From: Proteobacteria bacterium UBA6908
GTDB lineage: Bacteria > Pseudomonadota > Gammaproteobacteria > Acidiferrobacterales > UBA6901
Direction: 5' to 3'
DNA: 49,233 bases
Assembly (NCBI GenBank): GCA_002451085.1
Contig: DKBE01000091.1
Span: forward strand, 1 to 49,233
This document shows, piece after piece, positions 9,257-16,256 of this stretch. The number at the start of each line of letters is the position of its first letter. The first letter of the stretch is position 1. Below the pieces are notes generated by a model. The model worked only from the letters and a program-made list of their open reading frames with translations. It was not told the DNA's origin and did no database searches. The position numbers and the translations under genes are program-made.

Positions 9257-10800
9257 ACCGCCTCCCGGTCCGTCTGACGCTCGTATGGGCCGAGCGTGTT
9301 CAAATGCTCGCGGAACACGGAGAGCGCCTGTTCCAGTTCATGGCCACCGGACGATCCCAGCCACATGGTCCGCAGTCGCTCTCGCGGCACACGGGCACGC
9401 AGGTAAGGATCACGCCGGGCTGCGATCCGGGCCTGTGTCCACTCGACTCCCAGACGGTGATGGCAGTCGCCTTCGCGACAACCGGCAATCACTACTCCAT
9501 CGGCATGGCCACGGGTAATGACAAAATCAATGAACGCGGGCGGCAACGCCCCCGAGCACGGTACGCGTATACCGGCCACCGAGGCGCTGTCTGATGCCGA
9601 CGAGAGCGGACCGTGCCCACAGCCGAACACGATGATCCGCCCCGGCCCGGTGAGGCGCGCACCCGCCTCCAGCACTTGCAGGCGCAAATTGGCGATAGGC
9701 GCTTCCGGCAAATCAATGCCCGGTATCAGCTTGCCCGCGCGACGGTGCGGCGTGGCCGTTGGACAGGCACCGACACAGATGCCGCAGGCCACACACAGAT
9801 CCGGGTCAACAACAGCTTCGCTGTCATACGCAAGACCGTCGCTGCGCGGCTTCATCTCGATGGCGTTGAACGGACAATCGGCATGACAGCGCGCACATCC
9901 GTTGCAATTGGCGAGGCTGACCACCGCCATCGCCTGCTTGCGCGCCGGCGGCAGCCATGGGAACACCAGCAGCAGCAAGGTGCCGATCCCCAGCGCCGCC
10001 CACAGTGCCAACCCCGGCACATGATCGAGCAACGGATACACCGGCAGATAGAACCAGTCGGGATTGACCGTGGCCACGATCCGGTCAAGATCAGCGGCCG
10101 GGTGCGAAACCGCCGGGGTCACCAGCGACAGGACCACCAGCATGACGAGCGTGCCAGCCGCCAGAGCGCGTGGCGGATTCACGTCCGGCCGGGCATTGCG
10201 CTGAATGTGCAGCCACATTACGAAAAGCAGCAGCAGCGGCACCAGGATGTGAACGAACACCATCAGCGTGAAGAAGCGATTGGTGAGCGTCTCCTGATCG
10301 AGAAAATTCCGCGCGATCGGCTCGCCGAAGATACCGAGCGTGTCGAGCCACTCGGTCGTGCCGATCGCAATGTACTGGGCCAGTTCGTCCCACACCAGCC
10401 AGTAACCACTGATCCCCAATGCATAGATGAACCACAACATCGGAATACCGGTGATCCACGCCAGCCAGCGCTTGCCGCGGTAGCGGTCCTTCGCCCACTC
10501 ACGCACCAGGTGCACCAACGCCACCACCACCAGCGCATCCGAGGCGTAGCGGTGCAGGCTACGCATCACGCCACCCACGTACCACTGTTCGTGCGTCAGA
10601 TACTCGACCGACGCAAAGGCCTGGGTAATACCGGTATCGAAAAAGATGTACAGATAGATACCACTAACGATCACGATCCAGTAAAAGAACCAGCCGAGCG
10701 CGCCGAGATGATGCATCGGATTGTGCGCCGGCGAGAAGGCAGCATCGAAAACCCGTTCGACGCGCTCAAAACCATTGCGTAACCACAAACGGATATTCAC
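9253..10800 (-). CDS. Cytochrome b / 2x[4Fe-4S] ferredoxin / MvhD-like fusion protein
   Basis: A 515-residue fusion. Residues 1-285 are a bc1-type cytochrome b with both heme ligand pairs (H83/H97 and H184/H198, each HX13H) and 'PDWFYLPVY' in the place of the quinol-site PEWY motif. Residues 295-350 hold two [4Fe-4S] motifs (C299/302/305/309 and C336/339/342/346). Residues about 385-500 resemble MvhD/FlpD, the [2Fe-2S] delta subunit of F420-non-reducing hydrogenase-heterodisulfide reductase systems, with C394, C415, C441 and C446. The start is the GTG at 10798-10800; the upstream frame shadows the SCO gene. It offers a chain from quinol or membrane hemes to cytoplasmic Fe-S centres. The partner and direction of electron flow are unknown. 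Confidence 0.85.
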   Translation of the reverse strand: MNIRLWLRNGFERVERVFDAAFSPAHNPMHHLGALGWFFYWIVIVSGIYLYIFFDTGITQAFASVEYLTHEQWYVGGVMRSLHRYASDALVVVALVHLVREWAKDRYRGKRWLAWITGIPMLWFIYALGISGYWLVWDELAQYIAIGTTEWLDTLGIFGEPIARNFLDQETLTNRFFTLMVFVHILVPLLLLFVMWLHIQRNARPDVNPPRALAAGTLVMLVVLSLVTPAVSHPAADLDRIVATVNPDWFYLPVYPLLDHVPGLALWAALGIGTLLLLVFPWLPPARKQAMAVVSLANCNGCARCHADCPFNAIEMKPRSDGLAYDSEAVVDPDLCVACGICVGACPTATPHRRAGKLIPGIDLPEAPIANLRLQVLEAGARLTGPGRIIVFGCGHGPLSSASDSASVAGIRVPCSGALPPAFIDFVITRGHADGVVIAGCREGDCHHRLGVEWTQARIAARRDPYLRARVPRERLRTMWLGSSGGHELEQALSVFREHLNTLGPYERQTDREAV

Positions 10801-10837
10801 GGGATTCTCTTGTGCGGCTTGCGCAGTGCGAACTCCA

Positions 10838-11671
10838 TCAGGCCGGTCGCACTGGCGTGCGATGCTCGCGCCAGGCACGCACCAGGAACACCGCTACCCC
10901 ACCGAGCATGACAATCCCGACGAAGAGGCCAATGAACAATGAGTAATCGAACTTGTAGCGGCCGCTGGCCGGATCGTAGACGGTACAGAACAATTTCACC
11001 CCGTTGATCCAGCCATCCCAGTTCTTCTTGCTGGCTCGCCGGCCCAGGGTGAGATCCTTGAGCGGCTCAACCAGCGCCGGCACCGCGAATCCTTCTCCGT
11101 AGACCTGACGGTAAATTTTTCCTTTGTCGTCGATCACCGTGGTCTGCGTCATGTGGTCAAAACCACGCGGTGACGGAAAGAAGGTAAAACCGATCTCGTC
11201 AGCCAGGGCCTTGAGGGTGGCCGCGTCCGTCGACAGGATCTGCCAACGCTCATCGCCGATACCATGCTCGCGGGCATAGGCATGCATGCGCGTTGGCGTA
11301 TCCGTGGCGGTATCGAAACCGATGGTGATGACATTGAAGCTGTCCTTCCCCAGCGCATCACGCCCGGCGCGCACCGCATTGGCGACACTGCGGGTGATAG
11401 TCGGACAGGTATGGTAACAGCTGCTGTATACCAGGCTCAGCACCAGCGGCTTGCCGCGCAGTGAATCGAGCATCACCGCATTGCCGCGCATATCGGTAAA
11501 GCGGTGGTTGCTCAGTGACTTGCCAATGGCCAGCTGGCTCTTCTTCAGGGCCAGGGCTTCATCCAGCACAGGTGCCTGCCCGGGTGGATTGTGTGGTGCC
11601 GCCCAGGTCATTCCCAGCGGAACCAGCAGAACGACGCCAACGGCAATACGAAACTGGAGGTGACGCCGCAT
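10838..11671 (-). CDS. SCO1/SenC family copper chaperone
   Basis: Membrane-anchored thioredoxin-fold protein that delivers copper to the CuA centre of oxidase-type subunits II. The 277 residues have an N-terminal signal anchor, the copper-binding CX3C ('SSCYHTCP', C85 and C89) and the distal histidine (H173 in 'FDHMTQT'). There is an extra C-terminal helix ('LFIGLFVGIVMLGGVAVFL') not found in the shortest family members. The ATG at 11669-11671 follows the cyoE stop by one base. Its presence fits the CuA motif of subunit II in the same operon. Confidence 0.92.
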   Translation of the reverse strand: MRRHLQFRIAVGVVLLVPLGMTWAAPHNPPGQAPVLDEALALKKSQLAIGKSLSNHRFTDMRGNAVMLDSLRGKPLVLSLVYSSCYHTCPTITRSVANAVRAGRDALGKDSFNVITIGFDTATDTPTRMHAYAREHGIGDERWQILSTDAATLKALADEIGFTFFPSPRGFDHMTQTTVIDDKGKIYRQVYGEGFAVPALVEPLKDLTLGRRASKKNWDGWINGVKLFCTVYDPASGRYKFDYSLFIGLFVGIVMLGGVAVFLVRAWREHRTPVRPA

Positions 11672-11672
11672 G

Positions 11673-12536
11673 CTAGCGCACCGCCATATCCAGCAGGCAA
11701 CCAACAATCAGCAGGCTCAGTTGCGCCAGTGACGCATGAAAGTTGCGTAACGCGGTATCACGCTTTGGCTGGCGCACGAAGGCCAGGCTGGTGTGAACGA
11801 ACCATGCGCCCCCGACCGCCGCGAAAAGAAAATACAGCAGGCCGAGCCCGTAGAACACCGGCACCAGCGACAGACCCACCAGCGGCACGGTGTGCGCCAA
11901 TATCGCGCGTGCCGTCGTGCGGTCGCTTGTCACCACCGGCAACATCGGTACTCCGGCCTGAGCGTAATCATCGCGGTATACATAGGCCAGGCTCCAGAAG
12001 TGCGGTGGTGTCCAGAGGAACATGACCACGGCGAGCAACAGCGGCGCCGGTGCCAGTGAGGGACTGACGGCGGCGGCACCGGCCAACACAGCAAAACTGC
12101 CAGCCAGCCCCCCGACCACGATGTTGAGCCAGGTACGGCGCTTGAGCCAGACTGTGTACACCACGCCATAAACGAAGGCGCCCAGGAATACGTACAGTGC
12201 TGCGACCGCATTCGTGGCAAGTGCGGCACCCGCCACCGCAACCAGCAGTGTGAGCACAATCGCGGCATACCACCAGCCGGTGACATTCAGCCGGCCGGTG
12301 ACGAACGGCCGCGCCCGGGTGCGTGCCATGCGCGCATCCAGATCGCGCTCCACCACATGATTGAATGCCCCGGCCGCCGCCGAGGACAACAGCACCGCGA
12401 GCGCCAGCACCGCGATCGGCCATGCCCCCGGCTTGACGCCCGGTGTCACCGCCATGCCGGCCAGCGCACTCAGCATGATGGCGAAACCGATCCGCAACTT
12501 GCCGACCAGGTACAACAGTTTGACGGTCTCTTTCAT
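11673..12536 (-). CDS. cyoE: Protoheme IX farnesyltransferase (heme O synthase)
   Basis: UbiA-family membrane prenyltransferase that farnesylates heme B to heme O. The 287 residues contain the prenyl-diphosphate binding motif ('NHVVERDLDARMARTRARP', about residues 60-78), several helices and the second aspartate-rich loop near 'YRDDYAQAGVPML'. It lies after the eNOR catalytic subunit, with a hairpin between them, and overlaps nothing upstream. Together with the divergent ctaA it implies that the enzyme of this operon carries heme A or another farnesylated heme. The symbol ctaB is equally usable. Confidence 0.95.
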   Translation of the reverse strand: MKETVKLLYLVGKLRIGFAIMLSALAGMAVTPGVKPGAWPIAVLALAVLLSSAAAGAFNHVVERDLDARMARTRARPFVTGRLNVTGWWYAAIVLTLLVAVAGAALATNAVAALYVFLGAFVYGVVYTVWLKRRTWLNIVVGGLAGSFAVLAGAAAVSPSLAPAPLLLAVVMFLWTPPHFWSLAYVYRDDYAQAGVPMLPVVTSDRTTARAILAHTVPLVGLSLVPVFYGLGLLYFLFAAVGGAWFVHTSLAFVRQPKRDTALRNFHASLAQLSLLIVGCLLDMAVR

Positions 12537-12557
12537 GCGTTATGTCCTCACCATTTG

Positions 12558-12588
12558 GACCACTGGCACCCGACAGGCACCAGTGGTC
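12558..12588 (-). other. Intercistronic hairpin between eNOR subunit I and cyoE
   Basis: GACCACTGG (12558-12566) and CCAGTGGTC (12580-12588) form a perfect 9-bp stem with a 13-base loop, just after the stop of the catalytic subunit. No T-run follows. The placement matches the hairpin after nirS and may lower expression of the assembly genes relative to the enzyme. Confidence 0.5.
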
Positions 12589-12605
12589 ATCGCCATTTCA
12601 CCGCC

Positions 12606-14282
12606 TTACCGCAACGGCCAGAGTTCGGACAGATATTTCCAGTTCACGAAGTAGTACAGCACGAAGCAGGTGAAGAACACCGCCACCAGCACGGCGGTCC
12701 CCGGGATCTTCAAGGTTCCGGCGCTGCCATATTTGGCGACCGCGGCGCCGCCGGTGAGGTCAATCTTGCCTTCGACCTTTTTGCCGAAAAGCACCGAACC
12801 GACCACGACCACGATGAAGATGAGACCACCAGTAGCCGCCATGACGGCCGACAGCCCGTTGAGTGCCATCATCAGGAACGCCGCCGGCGGATAGTCGAAG
12901 GTCAGTGCCGCATCCGCGAAGTTCATGTCCCAATGGCGGCGCGCGACGCCGAGCGTACCGGCGCCCATCATGAACACCGAAATTCCCAGCACGCCGAGCC
13001 CGAACAGATAAGGCTGGATCTTGGCCAGCTTCGGGAACATCACCTCCCGCCTGAAGATTAATGGCACCAGCAGATAGGTAATCGCCATGAAAGCCAACGT
13101 GGTGCCAGCTACCACCGTACCGTGGAAATGGCCCGGCACATACAGGGTGTTGTGCATCATGACGTTGATTTGCTCGGTGCCGAGCACCACGCCGGAAATA
13201 CCGCCGATGAAACCGAACATGACCAGTGACAGGAACATTCCGGAGAACGCCGGGTTGCCCCACGGCGCCTTGCGCAACCACTGGAACAGGCCGTTATTGA
13301 AACCACGTGCCCGTTGCGCCGCCTCGATCGATCCCGGCACGGTCATGCCGTGAATCATCGATCCCAGCACCGCCAGATACATCGCGTACGAGGTATTGAA
13401 CACTTTCCACTCGGCCGACAACCCGGGCTCGGCCAACAGGTGATGCGCCGAAGCAAGCTGCAGAAACAGGATGTAGAACAGAAACGCCAGGCGCGACACC
13501 TTCTCGCTGATCGGTTTGGCGCCGAGCACCAGTGCGGCGATGGCGTACCACACCGCCACATGGGCTGACACGTTGATCTGCTGTGAAGAATGGCCCATGC
13601 CCCACCACACCAGCTTGTACATCAACGTGTCGATGTGCGAGACCAGGCCGATCGACCACAGGAAGGTCGGGATGAGGATGATCGCTCCCGAGGCAATGGT
13701 GTAAACCGCGATGATCGCGGCCGTCACTGCACCGAAAGTGACAAGCGGCAGCGATCCCTCGTAGGTTTTCTCCTCCTTGGCAATCACGAGCGTGCCGAAG
13801 AATACCGCCACACCGAGCAGTGCGCCGACCGCGAACAGGATCAACCCGAGGTAGAAGTGCGGCGCGGCCTTCATCGGCACGTACGAGGTGAACATCACGC
13901 TCGATCCACCCTGCAGCACGGCGACATTGGCGACGAGCGCGCCGATCAGCATCAGCCAGAATGCGGCCCACGCCACTTTCGGTGCGGCCAGTCGGCAGTT
14001 GAGCAGAATGGCCGAGGCGAAATACAGCACCGCGATCTCGAAGAAGATGATCCAGGCCAACAGCACGTCGAAGCCGTGTGCGGTGAGCGCCAGGTAGAAC
14101 CAGTCGGCCGGCAGCAGGTGCACGGCCTGCCAGCGGGTGAGCGCCACCATCAGGCCAAACAGGCCGCCGATGGCGAGAAACACCACGGCGACCACGGCAT
14201 TCGCCTTGATGAGCTTTTCAGCGGCCGAGTGGACCTTGAGCCCCGTGGTGGGGCAGATGCGGAATTCCGATACAGTTGCCAT
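12606..14282 (-). CDS. Nitric oxide reductase catalytic subunit, eNOR type (heme-copper superfamily)
   Basis: Integral membrane subunit I of a heme-copper superfamily enzyme, 558 residues, about 13 helices. Visible ligands: H69 ('TAHGFD') and H387 for the low-spin heme, H385 ('VPGHFHG') for the active-site heme, and H231, H280 and H281 for the second active-site metal. In helix VI the sequence is H231-S-S-Q-Q235: the tyrosine four residues after the histidine in O2 reductases (HPEVY) is glutamine. That substitution is the described signature of eNOR, which reduces NO to N2O. The 'MMHNTLYVPGHFH' helix resembles ba3-type oxidases, so it could be mistaken for an oxidase. CuA subunit II, SCO, cyoE and ctaA surround it and a Dnr box precedes the operon. 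Confidence 0.82.
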   Translation of the reverse strand: MATVSEFRICPTTGLKVHSAAEKLIKANAVVAVVFLAIGGLFGLMVALTRWQAVHLLPADWFYLALTAHGFDVLLAWIIFFEIAVLYFASAILLNCRLAAPKVAWAAFWLMLIGALVANVAVLQGGSSVMFTSYVPMKAAPHFYLGLILFAVGALLGVAVFFGTLVIAKEEKTYEGSLPLVTFGAVTAAIIAVYTIASGAIILIPTFLWSIGLVSHIDTLMYKLVWWGMGHSSQQINVSAHVAVWYAIAALVLGAKPISEKVSRLAFLFYILFLQLASAHHLLAEPGLSAEWKVFNTSYAMYLAVLGSMIHGMTVPGSIEAAQRARGFNNGLFQWLRKAPWGNPAFSGMFLSLVMFGFIGGISGVVLGTEQINVMMHNTLYVPGHFHGTVVAGTTLAFMAITYLLVPLIFRREVMFPKLAKIQPYLFGLGVLGISVFMMGAGTLGVARRHWDMNFADAALTFDYPPAAFLMMALNGLSAVMAATGGLIFIVVVVGSVLFGKKVEGKIDLTGGAAVAKYGSAGTLKIPGTAVLVAVFFTCFVLYYFVNWKYLSELWPLR

Positions 14283-14291
14283 GAGTCCCCC

Positions 14292-14825
14292 TTAGTCCAC
14301 AACCATGATTTTGCCGGTCATCTGGTGATGACCGATCCCGCAATATTCATTGCAAACGATGGTGTACTCACCCTTGTCCTTGGGGGTGATGGTCTGCACG
14401 AAGTCATAGCCGGGATGGACCTGTAGATTGATGTTGACCGGTTGCAGCGAGAAGCCGTGCTGCCAGTCAAGCGAGGAAATGTGCAGGCGGTAGGCTTTCC
14501 CCTTTTCCAGCTCGAAGATCGGCCACCACTGCCACAGGCGTGCGATCAGGTAAATATCAGAGCCGGCCGGCGGCTTGACGATGGGGATACCGGCGCGCTC
14601 GCCGGTCTTGTACTTCTCGGCCAGCTCCTCAGCCTTCTTCTGATAACTGGCCGGATCGACGCGATAAGCCTCGCTGGAAATGTTCTGTTTTCCGGCGGCA
14701 TGCCAGTAGATCATCATGAAAAACATCACCAGGCCCCAGAGAAACGCCACGATGACCCAGATCAATTCGACCTTCGCGACTGGTTCCTTCCACCACAACC
14801 GGCTTTCAGGCGGTTGAATCGCCAT
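14292..14825 (-). CDS. eNOR/oxidase-type subunit II with CuA site
   Basis: Periplasmic electron-entry subunit, 177 residues, with a single N-terminal helix ('VIVAFLWGLVMFFMMIYW') and a cupredoxin domain. The CuA ligands are all present: H123 ('DWQHGFS'), C158, C162 and H166 in 'CNEYCGIGHHQM', and M169. It is shorter than standard cox subunits II, which have two helices. It lies nine bases before the catalytic subunit gene. The electron donor is probably a small c-type cytochrome or azurin, by analogy with related enzymes. Confidence 0.88.
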   Translation of the reverse strand: MAIQPPESRLWWKEPVAKVELIWVIVAFLWGLVMFFMMIYWHAAGKQNISSEAYRVDPASYQKKAEELAEKYKTGERAGIPIVKPPAGSDIYLIARLWQWWPIFELEKGKAYRLHISSLDWQHGFSLQPVNINLQVHPGYDFVQTITPKDKGEYTIVCNEYCGIGHHQMTGKIMVVD

Positions 14826-14852
14826 ACGGACCCCCTTGTGCGTGAATAACGG

Positions 14853-15014
14853 TTACTTCGCGATCGGAATCTGGATGATCTCCATGATCCCCCAGATGGT
14901 GTAGAGCACGGCGGGTGACGCCACGCCGAGAAACAGCAGCAGGAACGGATTGTCGAGCAGCCGCTGCATAAACGGCACGCGCTCGTCGTCTCCGGGCTTG
15001 TTCGGACTGGCCAT
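14853..15014 (-). CDS. Single-helix small subunit of the eNOR operon
   Basis: A 53-residue protein with a charged N-terminus ('MASPNKPGDDERVPFM') and one membrane helix ('LLLFLGVASPAVLYTIWGI'). The ATG at 15012-15014 is preceded by GGGAGAACC; the open frame extends upstream, but that part is promoter-like sequence. It is the first gene of the operon and lies 27 bases before subunit II. It resembles the small accessory subunits of heme-copper enzymes in size and topology but not recognisably in sequence. Confidence 0.75.
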   Translation of the reverse strand: MASPNKPGDDERVPFMQRLLDNPFLLLFLGVASPAVLYTIWGIMEIIQIPIAK

Positions 15015-15106
15015 GGTGGTTCTCCCGTGTGGATGTTGTGTTTCGTGCCGGACCTCCCGGTGCGACACCTTGCCGCACGGTGTACGCCATCGACAGTAAA
15101 AAGCAT

Positions 15107-15120
15107 TTGATCTCGGTCAA
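15107..15120. promoter_or_regulatory. FNR/Dnr box between the eNOR operon and ctaA
   Basis: TTGATCTCGGTCAA has one mismatch from TTGAT-N4-ATCAA. It is 93 bases upstream of the first eNOR gene (minus strand) and 111 bases upstream of ctaA (plus strand), so it could serve both. It is the only such site found in this divergent region. Confidence 0.8.
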
Positions 15121-15138
15121 GTCCCGGACAATTGTTGA

Positions 15139-15150
15139 ATATTCGAATAT
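15139..15150. promoter_or_regulatory. 12-bp perfect palindrome in the eNOR/ctaA promoter region
   Basis: ATATTCGAATAT is a perfect palindrome 19 bases to the ctaA side of the Dnr box. It is AT-rich against a GC-rich background and may be a second operator. No specific regulator can be named. Confidence 0.4.
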
Positions 15151-15230
15151 ACCGTTATGGTTCACAGTTCCGCGGCGCTCGCATAATATCTGCCGCGGGT
15201 TTCACCATCACCAACGAGGTACATGCCGGA

Positions 15231-16256
15231 ATGACGCCGACTACATCCCAACGCCACATCGCCGGCTGGCTGCTCGCCGTTTGTGCCCTGGTTTTCGCCA
15301 TGGTGGTGTTGGGCGGGGTGACCCGCCTCACCCACTCCGGGCTATCGATCGTCGAATGGAAGCCGTTGGTGGGCACGATCCCGCCACTGACCCACACCGA
15401 TTGGCTGGAACTGTTTGAGAAATACAAGCTCACACCCGAGTACCAGCACATCAATACCGGCATGGACCTGGCTGGCTTCCAGGGAATCTTCTGGCTGGAG
15501 TATTTCCACCGGTTGCTGGGACGCGCCATCGGGCTCGTGTTCCTGCTGCCGTTCCTCTATTTCCTCATTCGCAAACAGATCGAGCGGCCACTCATGCCGA
15601 AGCTCGTGACGATGTTCGTGCTTGGTGGCCTGCAGGGTCTCATGGGCTGGCTGATGGTGGCGAGCGGGTTGGTAGACCTGCCGCGCGTCAGCCCCTACCG
15701 GCTAACCGCGCATCTCGGTCTGGCGCTGCTGATCTACGGCTACATATTATGGGTGGCCCTCGGCCTGCTCTGGCCAACACCGGCAATCGCGGACGCGACG
15801 GCAGGGCGGCTGCGTGGCCACGGCCGGGGGGTGACATCGCTGATCGTGATCACCATTCTGGCCGGCGGCTTCGTCGCCGGCACGCGCGCCGGATTCGCCT
15901 TTAATGATTGGCCGTGGATGCACGGCCGCCTGATTCCGGAAGGACTCTATGCCATGTCGCCACTGTGGGCGGATTTCTTCGAGAATATCGCGACTGTGCA
16001 GTTTCATCACCGGCTGCTCGCCTACCTGCTGGCCCTGATGATTCCGGCCTGGTGGTGGCTGGCGCGCCGACAAGTGCTGGATGGAACCACTCGGCAACTG
16101 TTTCACCTGTTGCTGGCCATGCTGGTCGTGCAGATACTGCTCGGGATTACGACCCTGCTCTACTTCGTGCCGATCCCGCTGGCCGCCGCCCATCAAGCCG
16201 GTGCGATGATGCTGTTCACCTTCGCGCTGCTGCTGAACCACCGCCTGCGGCGCTAG
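15231..16256 (+). CDS. ctaA: Heme A synthase (CtaA/COX15)
   Basis: Membrane enzyme that oxidises heme O to heme A. The 341 residues have about eight helices in two similar halves. Conserved features include 'GGVTRLTHSGLSIVEWKP' near the N-terminus, 'EYFHRLLGR' and 'FHHRLLAY' with heme-liganding histidines, and 'AAHQAGAM' near the end. The start is the ATG at 15231, since upstream extension of the frame adds promoter-like sequence with the palindrome. It is divergent from the eNOR operon. The presence of ctaA with cyoE, and no aa3 oxidase genes in the window, suggests heme A is made for the eNOR enzyme. Its stop overlaps the convergent GGDEF/EAL gene stop at CTAG. Confidence 0.93.
   Translation: MTPTTSQRHIAGWLLAVCALVFAMVVLGGVTRLTHSGLSIVEWKPLVGTIPPLTHTDWLELFEKYKLTPEYQHINTGMDLAGFQGIFWLEYFHRLLGRAIGLVFLLPFLYFLIRKQIERPLMPKLVTMFVLGGLQGLMGWLMVASGLVDLPRVSPYRLTAHLGLALLIYGYILWVALGLLWPTPAIADATAGRLRGHGRGVTSLIVITILAGGFVAGTRAGFAFNDWPWMHGRLIPEGLYAMSPLWADFFENIATVQFHHRLLAYLLALMIPAWWWLARRQVLDGTTRQLFHLLLAMLVVQILLGITTLLYFVPIPLAAAHQAGAMMLFTFALLLNHRLRR

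Noticed and set aside
12606..15014. Cytochrome c oxidase (aa3 or ba3) annotation
   Set aside because: The active-site tyrosine position is glutamine and subunits III and CtaG are missing; the eNOR reading fits better.
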